A stretch of DNA of 54,719 nucleotides from an uncultured Paracoccaceae bacterium (GCA_937872465.1 CALMSR010000041.1:1-54719), one strand, 5' to 3'; positions 14,890 to 23,277 are shown, numbered from the stretch's first letter. A program made the numbers and translations. Notes: generated by a model not told the origin, from the letters alone.

Positions 14890-16318
14890 CTTGATGAAAG
14901 ACGACTGCTGCGCGCCCAGGGGCGATTTCGACCTTGCTGTGATCGGCGCCGGATCGGCCGGCTTCTCGGCCGCGATCACGGCCGCGGAAAGTGGCAAACG
15001 GGTCGCGCTGATCGGGCATGGCACCATCGGCGGCACCTGCGTGAACGTGGGCTGCGTGCCCTCCAAGACGATGATCAGGGCCGCAGAAGCCCTGCACGGT
15101 GCGCAGTCGGCGCGCCGGTTCCCTGGCCTGCACGGCGAGGCGCGGGTATCTGATTGGGCGGCGCTCGTCGCCGCCAAGGACGAATTGGTCACGACACTGC
15201 GCCAGAAGAAGTACGCCGATCTGCTGCCGGGCTACGAGGGTGTGACCTATCTCGACGAGGGTCCGGCGCGTCTCGTCCCCGGCGGGGTCGAGGTCGGCGG
15301 GCGCAGGATCACGGCTCCCAAGGTGATCGTCGCGACCGGTGGCCGACCCGCCGTGCCCGACATCCCTGGGATCCAGGGCGCACCAACGCTCGATAGCACG
15401 TCGCTGCTGGAGCTGGACCGATTGCCCGAAAGCCTGATCTTCCTCGGCGGCGGCTATATCGGCGTGGAGCTGGCGCAGATCATGGCGCGGATGGGCACCC
15501 GCGCCACCATCGTCTGCCGCTCGCGCCTGTTGCCGCGCACCGAGCCGGAGGTGTCCGAGGCGCTCACGGCGACCTTGCGCGCCGAGGGTGTCACGGTTCT
15601 TGACGGCGCAACCTATCACGCCGCGAATAGCGACGGTGACCGTGCGATGCTGACCGTGACGGTGAATGGCGCAGAGCGCGATCTGACGGCCGACTGCCTC
15701 GTCCTGACGACGGGACGCGCACCCAACACCGAGGGGCTGGACCTCGCGGAGATGGGCGTCGAGACCGACGCACGCGGTGCGATCCGGGTTGGCGACGACA
15801 TGCAGACCACCAAGCCCGGCATCTTTGCGGCGGGCGACGTGACCGACCGCGACCAGTTCGTCTACATGGCCGCCCACGGTGCCAAGCTCGCTTCCCGCAA
15901 CGCCGTGCTGGGCGGGACTGAACGCTACGACAATACCGCCATGCCTTGGGTGGTGTTCACCGATCCGCAGGTTGCAGGCGTTGGGCTGACCGAACGCCAA
16001 GCGCGCGCGGCGGGTCATGACGTCAAGACCAGTGTGCTGACCCTCGACAACGTGCCCCGCGCGCTAGCCGCCCGCGACACGCGCGGCCTGATCAAGCTCG
16101 TCGCGGACCGGGCGACCGACCGCCTGCTGGGCGGCGTGATCATGGCGCCGGAGGGAGCCGACAGCATTCAGACCCTCGTTATGGCGCTGAAGGCCGGCAT
16201 GACGACGAATGCGCTCGGCGAGACCATCTTTCCTTATCTCACCACGGTCGAGGGGCTGAAGCTCGCCGCGCAGACCTTCGACATGGATGTCGCCAAGCTG
16301 TCGTGTTGTGCGGGATGA
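14882..16318 (+). CDS. merA: Mercury(II) reductase MerA (without N-terminal HMA domain)
   Basis: A 478-residue flavoprotein that reduces Hg(II) to Hg(0) with NADPH. The FAD-binding start is FDLAVIGAGSAGFSAAI, and the redox-active pair is Cys53/Cys58 in GTCVNVGCVPSK. The NADPH-binding part is FLGGGYIGVELAQ, and the C-terminal Cys pair that delivers Hg is Cys475-Cys476 (KLSCCAG). The NmerA domain found in many MerA proteins is absent. The chosen start at 14882 overlaps merF by 8 bases; Met5 (14894) is possible. Confidence 0.95.
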   Translation: MDNLMKDDCCAPRGDFDLAVIGAGSAGFSAAITAAESGKRVALIGHGTIGGTCVNVGCVPSKTMIRAAEALHGAQSARRFPGLHGEARVSDWAALVAAKDELVTTLRQKKYADLLPGYEGVTYLDEGPARLVPGGVEVGGRRITAPKVIVATGGRPAVPDIPGIQGAPTLDSTSLLELDRLPESLIFLGGGYIGVELAQIMARMGTRATIVCRSRLLPRTEPEVSEALTATLRAEGVTVLDGATYHAANSDGDRAMLTVTVNGAERDLTADCLVLTTGRAPNTEGLDLAEMGVETDARGAIRVGDDMQTTKPGIFAAGDVTDRDQFVYMAAHGAKLASRNAVLGGTERYDNTAMPWVVFTDPQVAGVGLTERQARAAGHDVKTSVLTLDNVPRALAARDTRGLIKLVADRATDRLLGGVIMAPEGADSIQTLVMALKAGMTTNALGETIFPYLTTVEGLKLAAQTFDMDVAKLSCCAG

Positions 16319-16405
16319 AGCTGATTTCCGGTGTCGATTGCGACCGTGGACTTCGGCACTATTTCGTGAATGGACATTGGCAAAACCCAACAATACTAAT
16401 TTGGT

Positions 16406-16750
16406 ATGCGTAAACTCGCTTCACTCATTGCCGTCGTGTTTCTTGTGGTGTTCGCCGCAAGCACAATCGTGCATGCGGTGAGCGCGAACGCGATGGCGTT
16501 GGACATGGCGATGGCCGACGGCGGCGCGATGTCGATGCCCGACTGCCAGGGCTGCCCCGAGGACGGCGACAGCGACGCGAACGCAAGTTGTGATCTGGTT
16601 TGTACCGCGCCCGCGTTCGCCGTCCTGAGAGCGGTGGGACCCGCACAGGTCATGATGCCGTTGCTGCGTCAGGACCGGCCTCTCGGCATGACCCTTCCGC
16701 GCGGGCTTCGCGCGCCGCCGGACCCTTTCCCTCCCCGAACTTTCATCTGA
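16406..16750 (+). CDS. Small secreted Cys/Met-containing protein at the head of the copper cluster
   Basis: A 114-residue protein that I do not recognise as a named family; it resembles small metal-responsive periplasmic proteins found with copper genes. A signal or anchor helix (LASLIAVVFLVVFAASTIVHAV) is followed by a segment rich in Met, Asp and Cys: MAMADGGAMSMPDCQGCPEDGD and CDLVC. The two Cys pairs could bind Cu or another soft metal. It is 88 bases after merA and 138 bases before the multicopper oxidase gene, with a strong hairpin between. Confidence 0.6.
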   Translation: MRKLASLIAVVFLVVFAASTIVHAVSANAMALDMAMADGGAMSMPDCQGCPEDGDSDANASCDLVCTAPAFAVLRAVGPAQVMMPLLRQDRPLGMTLPRGLRAPPDPFPPRTFI

Positions 16751-16802
16751 TCCGACGGTAGGCCGCCTGCGAGGGCGTGTTTGTGACCGTTGGCCCGCGT
16801 CT

Positions 16803-16835
16803 CTGAGCGCCTGCATGGCGTCCGGAGGCGCTCAG
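16803..16835. terminator. Hairpin between small Cys/Met protein gene and multicopper oxidase gene
   Basis: CTGAGCGCCT (16803-16812) and AGGCGCTCAG (16826-16835) form a perfect 10-bp stem around a 13-base loop in the 138-base gap. No T run follows. It could be a terminator, a processing site or an attenuator ahead of the multicopper oxidase operon. Confidence 0.5.
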
Positions 16836-16888
16836 CCCTCGCGCTGCTCGCGCGAGATCGAACGGCACAATTCAGATGAGACAAACAC

Positions 16889-18340
16889 ATGACTTCGAAT
16901 TTCCCACCGGCGCTGTCGCGCCGAGGCTTTCTGGCCGGTGGCGCCGCCACCGGAGCCGCGCTTTCCCTGCGCCCGGCCTGGGCAGATACGCACCGCGCCT
17001 TCACCCTGCGCGCCGCGCCGGGACGGGCGCGGCTTGTCCCCGAACCCTGGGGCGAGAGCGACGTTTGGTGCTATGGCGGTATCGTGCCGGGCCCCGAGAT
17101 CCGGGTGCGGCAGGGCGACCGGCTGCGCATCGCGGTCGAGAACGCGCTGGACGAGGACACAACCGTGCACTGGCACGGGCTACGGGTGCCCAATGACATG
17201 GACGGCGTGCCGCATCTGACCCAGGCCCCGATCGTGCCGGGCGAGACCTCTACCTACGCGTTCGACGCGGTCGATGCCGGCACCTTCTGGTATCACCCGC
17301 ATCAGCGCAGCTTCGAGCAGGTCGGGCGCGGTCTTTACGGCGCTTTGATCATCGAAGAGGCGAACCCGCCGCAGGTGGACCGCGAAATGGTCTGGGTGCT
17401 TGACGACTGGCGGCTCACCCAAGAGGCAGAAATCGACGACAGTTTCGGCGATTTCCACGATATGAGCCATGCCGGGCGGCTCGGCAACACGGTGACGATT
17501 AACGGTCGCGCCCCCGACGCCGTGCCGGTGCGGACAGGCGAGCGGATCCGGCTGCGCCTGATCAACGCCGCCAATGCCCGCATCTTCGCGCTGGATTTCG
17601 GCGATCTCGCGCCGCAGGTGATCGCGCTCGACGGCCAGCCGGTCACGCCCCATGCGGCGCCCGGCGGGCGGGTGGTGCTGGGCCCGGCCATGCGCGCCGA
17701 CCTGATGCTCGACGTGACCGCCGTGCCGGGCGCGACGATCTCCGTCATCGACCGATTTTTCGCGCAGGACGCCTACGCCCTCCTCGATCTGACGGTGGCG
17801 GAGACGCCACTCCGCGACACAGCCCCCAACTGGTCCATGGAGCTGCCCTCGAACCCGCTGCCCGAACCCGACATCGCGCGCGCCCGTCGTCACGAGGTGA
17901 CATTCACCGGTGGCATGATGGGCGGGATGGTCGAGCGCCAGATGGGCCTTTCCAGCGAAAGCGGCATAGGGGGCATGATGGGCGGCGGCATGATGAACCG
18001 GATGCACGACGGCGGCATCTGGTTCGTCAACGGCGTGGCGGCCGAAGGGCATATCCTTGACCCGATGCTGACGCTGGAGCGCGATGCCTCCCACGTCATC
18101 GCCATGACCAACGCCACGGCGTTCCATCACCCGATCCACTTGCACGGCCACTCCTTCCGCGTGATCAGCCGCAACGGGACGCCCACGGCGCATCGCGAAT
18201 GGCAGGACACCGTGCTGATGGCCCCGCGCGAACGGGTCGAGATCGCCTTCGTGGCCGACAATCCGGGCGACTGGATGTTCCACTGCCACATCCTCGAGCA
18301 TCAGGCGGGTGGGATGATGGGTGTGATCCGTGTGGCCTGA
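16889..18340 (+). CDS. Multicopper oxidase (CueO/CopA-like)
   Basis: A 483-residue periplasmic cuproxidase that probably oxidises Cu(I) to the less toxic Cu(II). A Tat signal (SRRGFLAGGAATGAALSL) exports the folded enzyme. The copper motifs are complete: HWHG at about 94-97, FWYHPH at 134-138, HHPIHLHGHSF at about 412-422 and HCHILEHQAGGMM with His465-Cys466-His467, His471 and Met476. A Met-rich insert (about 341-375: GGMMGG, GIGGMMGGGMMNRM) resembles the Cu(I)-binding loop of CueO. It leads a string of nearly gap-free copper and thiol-redox genes. Confidence 0.93.
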   Translation: MTSNFPPALSRRGFLAGGAATGAALSLRPAWADTHRAFTLRAAPGRARLVPEPWGESDVWCYGGIVPGPEIRVRQGDRLRIAVENALDEDTTVHWHGLRVPNDMDGVPHLTQAPIVPGETSTYAFDAVDAGTFWYHPHQRSFEQVGRGLYGALIIEEANPPQVDREMVWVLDDWRLTQEAEIDDSFGDFHDMSHAGRLGNTVTINGRAPDAVPVRTGERIRLRLINAANARIFALDFGDLAPQVIALDGQPVTPHAAPGGRVVLGPAMRADLMLDVTAVPGATISVIDRFFAQDAYALLDLTVAETPLRDTAPNWSMELPSNPLPEPDIARARRHEVTFTGGMMGGMVERQMGLSSESGIGGMMGGGMMNRMHDGGIWFVNGVAAEGHILDPMLTLERDASHVIAMTNATAFHHPIHLHGHSFRVISRNGTPTAHREWQDTVLMAPRERVEIAFVADNPGDWMFHCHILEHQAGGMMGVIRVA

Positions 18341-18350
18341 GGGGAAAGCG

Positions 18351-19289
18351 ATGATGAAAGTGCGCTCAGTGAGCGGATCGCCGCTCGGACGGCGCCACGT
18401 GCTCGCGATGCTGGGCGGTGTGGCGCTCTCCGGGTTGTCTCCGGCGCGGTGGGCGCAGGCTGGGGACGCTGCGGCCTCCGCACTGGCCTTCGACGGCGAT
18501 GCGCTCGTCGTCGCGGGCGCGCAGGTGTGGCGGCACGACCTGTCGGGTGGTGCCTCAGCGACCTTGGCCACGCCACGCCCCCATATCCGGGCGCTCGCCA
18601 CTCACCCCGCGCGGACCGGGCGGCTGTTCGCGGCGTCGGACGGCGGCGGGCTCGACCGGTCCGACGATGGCGGCCGGACATGGGCTGCTGCCTCGGGAGG
18701 ACTGCCGCAGGCGCAGGTAGCTGCGCTCGCCATCGCGGCGGGGGCACAGGACACGGTCTATGCCGCCGTCGCGGGCGACGGGCTATGGCAAAGTGAAGAC
18801 GCGGGGGAAAACTGGTCCTTCGTGATGGACCGCCCCTGGATCGCTGAGGCCGAGCGCGAGATGCTGACGCTCGCCTCTGTCAATCTCGCCTCAGGCATGG
18901 GCGGCATCTGGATCTACGCCGGCACCGAGCGCGGCCTGACCCGCGTGCCCGACTGCTTCTGCCGCTGGCAGGACGTGGTGGCGGGCGACGCAATGGATGC
19001 GCTGGTCGCGGGCACGCCGCCCGCGCCCGAGGCCCCGCTGCCCGAGGGCGAGCCGGTACTGGCTCTCGCCTCGGCAATGGCTGCCCCGGAACGATTTGTC
19101 GCCGGGCTGCCCTCGGGCCTTTGGGCCTCCACCGATGGCGGGGTGACCTGGTCGCGGAGATCGGGCCTCGTCGCGACCGCGCTCGCCGTTCACCCGACAG
19201 AGCCATCCCGGATCGCCGCCGCCACCGCGGACGGGGTGATCCTCAGCCATGACGGCGGGGCCTCATGGGCCGCGCTTCCGACCACATGA
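18351..19289 (+). CDS. Periplasmic BNR/YCF48-type beta-propeller protein
   Basis: A 312-residue secreted protein (Tat-like start SPLGRRHVLAMLGGVALSG). The body is made of repeats with the Asp-box-like pattern S-x-D-G-G-x-T-W: SDDGGRTWAAA, SEDAGENWSFV, STDGGVTWSRR and SHDGGASWAAL. This is the sialidase/BNR or photosystem assembly YCF48-like propeller fold, usually a binding scaffold. Its role is unknown here; a link to assembly of the adjacent oxidase is inferred from position only. The ATG at 18351 follows an AGGGGAAAG ribosome binding site. Confidence 0.75.
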   Translation: MMKVRSVSGSPLGRRHVLAMLGGVALSGLSPARWAQAGDAAASALAFDGDALVVAGAQVWRHDLSGGASATLATPRPHIRALATHPARTGRLFAASDGGGLDRSDDGGRTWAAASGGLPQAQVAALAIAAGAQDTVYAAVAGDGLWQSEDAGENWSFVMDRPWIAEAEREMLTLASVNLASGMGGIWIYAGTERGLTRVPDCFCRWQDVVAGDAMDALVAGTPPAPEAPLPEGEPVLALASAMAAPERFVAGLPSGLWASTDGGVTWSRRSGLVATALAVHPTEPSRIAAATADGVILSHDGGASWAALPTT

Positions 19290-19300
19290 AAGGATCAAAC

Positions 19301-19720
19301 ATGAAACGTATTGCTCTTGCCACTTTCCTCGCTTTGGCCACCCCGGCCCTTGCAGCCGAACCCGTGACTATCTGGCGCGATCCCGGCTGCGGCTGCTGCG
19401 ACGCCTATGCAGAATACCTGCGGGCGGAAGGTTTCGAGGTCACCGTGATCGACGATCATGACTTCGTCGACCGCTCTGTCGCCGCAGGCGTCCCCGAGCA
19501 GGGGGTGGGCTGCCACCTCGCCATGATCGACGGCTATGTCGTCAGCGGTCTGGTTCCCGCCGAGATCATCGAGCGGCTGCTCGAGGAACGCCCCGACATC
19601 ACCGGCATCACCCTGCCGGGCATGCCTGCCAATGCGCCGGGGATGGCGCCCGCGAAGACGGGCACGCTGCGCACCTACTCGTTCGGGCCCAATGGAGTGG
19701 CGGTCTATGCCGATGAATGA
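19301..19720 (+). CDS. DUF411 metal-binding periplasmic protein
   Basis: A 139-residue secreted DUF411 protein. The signal peptide is MKRIALATFLALATPALA. The mature part has the thioredoxin-like Cys motif WRDPGCGCCDAYAEYL (Cys30, Cys32, Cys33) and GVGCHLAMIDGYVVSGLVP. These proteins occur in copper and silver resistance clusters and are thought to bind the metal or transfer electrons in the periplasm. It is 11 bases after the propeller gene and overlaps the membrane gene downstream. Confidence 0.85.
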   Translation: MKRIALATFLALATPALAAEPVTIWRDPGCGCCDAYAEYLRAEGFEVTVIDDHDFVDRSVAAGVPEQGVGCHLAMIDGYVVSGLVPAEIIERLLEERPDITGITLPGMPANAPGMAPAKTGTLRTYSFGPNGVAVYADE

Positions 19721-20249
19721 CACCGCAACCACCCCGCAGACGACCCTGGTCGCCGCCATGTTGGGCGACGTCCGGGCGCTGTTCACGCGACCCGGCCTCG
19801 TCACGATGGCTCTGGCGGGCGCCTGCGCCACCGTCGCCTTCGACTTCTTCGGCCAGAGCCTCAGCCCGATGCTAGGCTTCGCCAACCTCGCGCCGGTTCC
19901 ACTCGCCAACAACGTGATCCAGACGCTCTTCGGCGCCACCTACAAGCCAGGCGCTGAATTCCTGCACTACTTCGCGGGGATGGTGGCCTATCCGCTTGGC
20001 TGGATGGTGCTCGCGCGGCCCATCGCGCGCACGCTCGCGCCACGGCTTGGCTGGGCGGTCCCTGCCGCCGTCTACGGCGTTCTGCTCTGGGTCTTTGCGC
20101 TCTACGTCATGGCGCATCTCGTCGCCGGCAATCCGGCGTTCCTAGGCTTCACCGGCATCACCTGGGTCGCGCTCGTCGGTCACGTTCTCTTCGCGCTCGT
20201 CGCCGCCTGGGTGGTGGCATGGCGCGATGACACAAGGGAGGCAGGCTGA
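19713..20249 (+). CDS. Multi-pass membrane protein in copper cluster
   Basis: A 178-residue protein with about four to five membrane segments, for example LVTMALAGACATVAFDFFG, FLHYFAGMVAYPLGWMVL, AVPAAVYGVLLWVFALYVMAHL and ITWVALVGHVLFALVAAWVVAW. It is not recognised as a named family, and no ligand motif beyond scattered His residues is visible. It overlaps DUF411 by 8 bases and is followed by a 46-codon gene starting in its stop (TGATG), so it is within the same transcript. Confidence 0.6.
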   Translation: MNDTATTPQTTLVAAMLGDVRALFTRPGLVTMALAGACATVAFDFFGQSLSPMLGFANLAPVPLANNVIQTLFGATYKPGAEFLHYFAGMVAYPLGWMVLARPIARTLAPRLGWAVPAAVYGVLLWVFALYVMAHLVAGNPAFLGFTGITWVALVGHVLFALVAAWVVAWRDDTREAG

Positions 20250-20389
20250 TGGGCGACTGCATGAGCCAGATGATGGGCGGGCCCATGGTGGGCATGATGC
20301 TGGGTGGCGGACTTGTCCTGCTGCTGCTGATCGCAGTGCTGATTTTGGCGGTGGCGGCGCTGATCAAGTATCTGCGGAGGCCCGCATGA
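20249..20389 (+). CDS. 46-residue Met-rich single-helix membrane protein
   Basis: This very short gene begins in the stop of the upstream gene (TGATG) and ends in the start of the cytochrome gene (ATGA). It has a Met- and Cys-containing head (MGDCMSQMMGGPMVGMM), a hydrophobic helix (LVLLLLIAVLILAVAALI) and a basic tail KYLRRPA. The Met-rich head could bind Cu(I) on one face of the membrane. The two coupled junctions support that it is translated. No named family is recognised. Confidence 0.65.
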   Translation: MGDCMSQMMGGPMVGMMLGGGLVLLLLIAVLILAVAALIKYLRRPA

Positions 20390-20868
20390 CGCGCCGGGGC
20401 TTCTTCACAGCCGCTGCTCTTGTGGCGGCGACCGGTGCGGCAGGCTGGATCGCGGCGGCTCAACAAGCGCCGGACGCCGAGAGCCTGACCTTCCTCGGCG
20501 AGCCGGTCACCGCGGCGCAGCTTGCGCTTGGGCAGGAGGTCTACGCCGCCAATTGCGCCTCCTGCCACGGGGCGGACCTGGAAGGCCAGCCCGACTGGCG
20601 CAGGCGTAACGAGAATGGCCGGATGCCCGCGCCGCCGCACGATGCGAGCGGCCATACCTGGCACCATGCGGACCGCCAGTTATTCACAATCACCAGGCTC
20701 GGTGTGAGCGCCATCGTGCCCGGCTATGAAAGCGACATGCCGGCGTTCGAGGGCATCCTGTCCGATGACGAGATCGTGGCCGTTCTGGCCTGGATCAAGA
20801 GCACCTGGCCCGAGCGCGAGCGCGGATTTCAGGCCGAAGTGACGGCGAATGACGAGGGCGGATCATGA
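20386..20868 (+). CDS. Periplasmic monohaem cytochrome c
   Basis: A 160-residue exported class I cytochrome c. A Tat-like leader (MTRRGFFTAAALVAATGAAG) precedes the haem motif NCASCHGADLEG (Cys57, Cys60, His61), and SDMPAFEGILSDDE supplies the axial Met and the typical C-terminal helix. It could pass electrons from copper oxidation. It starts in the stop of the 46-residue gene and overlaps the CcmG-like gene (ATGA). Confidence 0.9.
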   Translation: MTRRGFFTAAALVAATGAAGWIAAAQQAPDAESLTFLGEPVTAAQLALGQEVYAANCASCHGADLEGQPDWRRRNENGRMPAPPHDASGHTWHHADRQLFTITRLGVSAIVPGYESDMPAFEGILSDDEIVAVLAWIKSTWPERERGFQAEVTANDEGGS

Positions 20869-21443
20869 GCGACGGAGCCCGTCATGTCGCTCGCCCCGCG
20901 GGCGGAAGGCTGCTCGCGATGCTTCCCCTCGCCATCGCGGCGCTGCTTGGCGGCGCTTTCTATTGGGGGCTCTGGAACAAGGACGACCGCCTGCCCTCCA
21001 CGCTGATCGGGCGGCCCGTGCCGGAGTTCGCCCTGCCGCCGATCGAAGGGCGCGACGACGGTCTGTCGTCGGAAGACCTGCGCGGCGAGGTCTCCATCGT
21101 GAACGTCTGGGCCTCCTGGTGCGTGCCCTGCCGTGTGGAGATGCCCTTGCTGGTCGAGTTGGCCGCAACGGGCTCGGTTCCGATCCACGGCATCAATCAC
21201 AGGGACGCTCGCGGCGCGGCCCTCGGGTTTCTCGCCGAGCTCGGCGACCCCTATACGCGGATCGGGGCCGACCGGAACGGGCGGGTCTCCATCGACTGGG
21301 GCGTCTACGGTCTGCCCGAGACCTTCGTGATCGATGGCGATGGACGGATCGCCTACAAGCATGTCGGGCCCTTCGACCGCCGCGCGCTGGACGAAGAGAT
21401 CCTGCCCGTCGTCCGCCGGTTGCAGGCGGAGGACGGATCATGA
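20865..21443 (+). CDS. ccmG: Thiol:disulfide interchange protein (CcmG/DsbE-like)
   Basis: A 192-residue membrane-anchored thioredoxin. An N-terminal anchor (LLAMLPLAIAALLGGAFYWGLW) is followed by PVPEFALPPIEG and the active site NVWASWCVPCRVEMP, then YGLPETFVIDGDGRIAYKHVG, which has the cis-Pro and CcmG-typical GLPETF. It reduces apocytochrome haem-binding cysteines or copper-site cysteines. The neighbours are a cytochrome c and a TlpA-like protein, both coupled by ATGA. CcdA at 24818 can supply its electrons. Confidence 0.9.
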   Translation: MSDGARHVARPAGGRLLAMLPLAIAALLGGAFYWGLWNKDDRLPSTLIGRPVPEFALPPIEGRDDGLSSEDLRGEVSIVNVWASWCVPCRVEMPLLVELAATGSVPIHGINHRDARGAALGFLAELGDPYTRIGADRNGRVSIDWGVYGLPETFVIDGDGRIAYKHVGPFDRRALDEEILPVVRRLQAEDGS

Positions 21444-21961
21444 GGCGGCGCGACCTGCTGGCCGGTGCGCTGGCCTTTGCTGCAACACCCGCTGCCGCAC
21501 GCCCCGTGATGCCGCTGCACGAGACCCCGCGCGAGATGCTCTCGCCGCCCTTCGTGGATGGAGACGGGCGCGACCTGACGCTGGCGGATTTCCGGGGCCG
21601 CGTGGTGTTGCTCAACGTGTGGGCCACCTGGTGCGCGCCGTGCCGCGAGGAGATGCCGACGCTAGACCGTCTGCAGGCGCAGCTTGGCGGCAACGATTTC
21701 CACGTCTTGCCCCTGTCCATCGACCGTGCGGGGCTTGGGCCGGTGCAGCGCTTCTACGCCGAAATCGGCATCCGACATCTGGGCCAGTACCTCGCCGAGG
21801 ACATCCGCGCGATGCTCGCCTTCGCCGTCATCGGACTGCCCACGACCTTGCTGATCGACCGGCAGGGGCGCGAACGCGGCCGCCTGACGGGACCCGCCGA
21901 ATGGGACAGCGCGGAGGCGATCGAACAATTCCAGACCATCATCGCTGAAAGGAACAGATGA
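21440..21961 (+). CDS. TlpA-family thioredoxin
   Basis: A 173-residue exported thioredoxin (leader MRRRDLLAGALAFAATPAAA, twin-Arg like). The active site is NVWATWCAPCREEMPTL (Cys65, Cys68), and IGLPTTLLIDRQGRE holds the cis-Pro. TlpA proteins reduce the copper-binding cysteines of SCO1 and of oxidase subunit II. A SCO1 and a PCu(A)C gene follow in the same operon, which suits that role. It overlaps the CcmG-like gene and the next gene by ATGA. Confidence 0.87.
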   Translation: MRRRDLLAGALAFAATPAAARPVMPLHETPREMLSPPFVDGDGRDLTLADFRGRVVLLNVWATWCAPCREEMPTLDRLQAQLGGNDFHVLPLSIDRAGLGPVQRFYAEIGIRHLGQYLAEDIRAMLAFAVIGLPTTLLIDRQGRERGRLTGPAEWDSAEAIEQFQTIIAERNR

Positions 21962-22239
21962 CCATGCCTGACACATCCTCTGACCAAGGCGCCGCCCGAC
22001 CGGGAGGTTTCTCCATGCCGTTCGGGCGCCGCGGCCTCATCCTCGCCGCGATGGCGCTGATCGGCGCAGGGCTGTGGCTCAATTGGGGCTGGGTCGCCGC
22101 GATCGGCGCCGCCCCCCTGATCCTCGCCGTCGCCCCCTGCGCCGTCATGTGCGGCCTGGGACTCTGCATGATGGGCGGCTCGAAATCCTGTGCCGCCCCG
22201 ACACGTTCGGACGCCGGTCCGGAAACCGCGAGGGACTGA
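21958..22239 (+). CDS. Small two-helix membrane protein
   Basis: A 93-residue protein with two hydrophobic helices (LILAAMALIGAGLWLNWGWVAAIGAAP and LILAVAPCAVMCGLGLCMMGG). The second helix carries three Cys and Met residues that could bind copper. It resembles the short membrane proteins that accompany copper resistance genes in Rhodobacteraceae, but I cannot name a family. It is coupled to the TlpA gene (ATGA). Confidence 0.6.
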   Translation: MTMPDTSSDQGAARPGGFSMPFGRRGLILAAMALIGAGLWLNWGWVAAIGAAPLILAVAPCAVMCGLGLCMMGGSKSCAAPTRSDAGPETARD

Positions 22240-22270
22240 TCCTCGCCCCACCACCAGAAGGAGCAATCCG

Positions 22271-22564
22271 ATGAAGACGATGCAGACATACGCGATGGCC
22301 GCCGTTCTGAGCCTCGGCCTCGCCACATCCGCCGCCTTGGCGCAGAGCGACTCCCCGGCCATGCCCGAGGGACAGATGCAGGGCATGATGGGCGGCGACA
22401 TGCAGGGCATGATGGGCATGATGCAGATGATGCAGGCCATGGGTCCGATGATGGAGGCCTGCACTGAGATGATGCAGCAGATGGCGCATCATCAGCCCGG
22501 CCATCCCGACGCTGCGACGCCCCCTGCCGGGCAGGACACGACCCCAGCGCCACAGGGCGGCTGA
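22271..22564 (+). CDS. Met-rich periplasmic small protein
   Basis: A 97-residue protein with a signal peptide (YAMAAVLSLGLATSAALA). The mature part is extremely Met-rich: MQGMMGGDMQGMMGMMQMM, then MEACTEMMQQMAHHQPGH, with His residues near the end. This composition is typical of periplasmic Cu(I)/Ag(I) sponges and could buffer copper. It has its own ribosome binding site (AAGGAG) and lies 32 bases after the small membrane gene. A hairpin follows before the SCO1 gene. Confidence 0.7.
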   Translation: MKTMQTYAMAAVLSLGLATSAALAQSDSPAMPEGQMQGMMGGDMQGMMGMMQMMQAMGPMMEACTEMMQQMAHHQPGHPDAATPPAGQDTTPAPQGG

Positions 22565-22572
22565 CATCAAGA

Positions 22573-22600
22573 CGCCCGGGCCGCACTCGCCGCTCGGGCG
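22573..22600. terminator. Hairpin between Met-rich gene and SCO1 gene
   Basis: CGCCCGGGC (22573-22581) pairs with GCTCGGGCG (22592-22600), a 9-bp stem with one G-U wobble and a 10-base loop. It has no T run. It may tune read-through from the Met-rich gene into the SCO1 part of the cluster. Confidence 0.45.
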
Positions 22601-22623
22601 GCCACTCCGAAGGACCCGATCCG

Positions 22624-23277
22624 ATGAACACCACTCCCAACACCGGTGGCTTGCGACGCATCCGGCGCCTGCTCTGGGCGGCCGTTGCCGGAACCGCCCT
22701 GGCTTTCGGCGCCGCCGCCCTCTGGCGCGCCTTCACCCCCTCCGACCTGCCGGCGCCCCGCGCGACGGGCGAGGCCGCGATCGTCAACGCCTATTCGCTG
22801 ACCGATCATACGGGACGCACGGTGACGTCCGATGCCTATCACGGGCAGTGGCAACTGGTGTTCTTCGGCTTCACTTTCTGTCCCGACATCTGCCCGACCA
22901 CGCTCGCCTACATGGCCAGCGTGATGGACATCCTCGGACCAGAAGCCGACCGGGTCACGCCGATCTTCGTGACCGTCGACCCGGCGCGCGACACCGTCGA
23001 CGTGATGGCGGAATATGTCGCCGCGTTCCATCCGCGGCTGATCGGCCTCACGGGGACCGAGGCGCAGGTCGCCGAGGCCGCCGGCAATTTCCGCGTCTGG
23101 TACGAACGATCCGAGGACGCAACCGCGCCCGACGGCTATCTGATGGCGCATTCCGGCTACATCTACCTGATGCGCCCCGACGGCGGCTTCGACTCGGTCT
23201 ACCGAGAAGGCGATCAGCCGCCGGAAGCGCTCGCCGACGAGATTTTCATGCGTATCGAGAGGGACGAGAGATCCTGA
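22624..23277 (+). CDS. SCO1/SenC family copper chaperone
   Basis: A 217-residue SCO1-type protein with an N-terminal anchor (LLWAAVAGTALAFGAAAL). The copper site is FTFCPDICPTTLAYM with Cys86 and Cys90, plus a His in MAHSGYIYLM. The thioredoxin fold is complete (PIFVTVDPARDTVDVMAEYV, PRLIGLTG). SCO1 delivers copper to cytochrome oxidase or handles copper stress. The gene starts after a 60-base gap containing a hairpin, and it overlaps the PCu(A)C gene by 1 base. Confidence 0.93.
   Translation: MNTTPNTGGLRRIRRLLWAAVAGTALAFGAAALWRAFTPSDLPAPRATGEAAIVNAYSLTDHTGRTVTSDAYHGQWQLVFFGFTFCPDICPTTLAYMASVMDILGPEADRVTPIFVTVDPARDTVDVMAEYVAAFHPRLIGLTGTEAQVAEAAGNFRVWYERSEDATAPDGYLMAHSGYIYLMRPDGGFDSVYREGDQPPEALADEIFMRIERDERS

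Noticed and set aside
17910..18010. Repeated ATGATGGGCGGC-like units
   Set aside because: They encode the Met/Gly-rich loop of the multicopper oxidase. Similar units in 22370-22460 encode the Met-rich protein. They are coding low complexity, not a CRISPR array or satellite.
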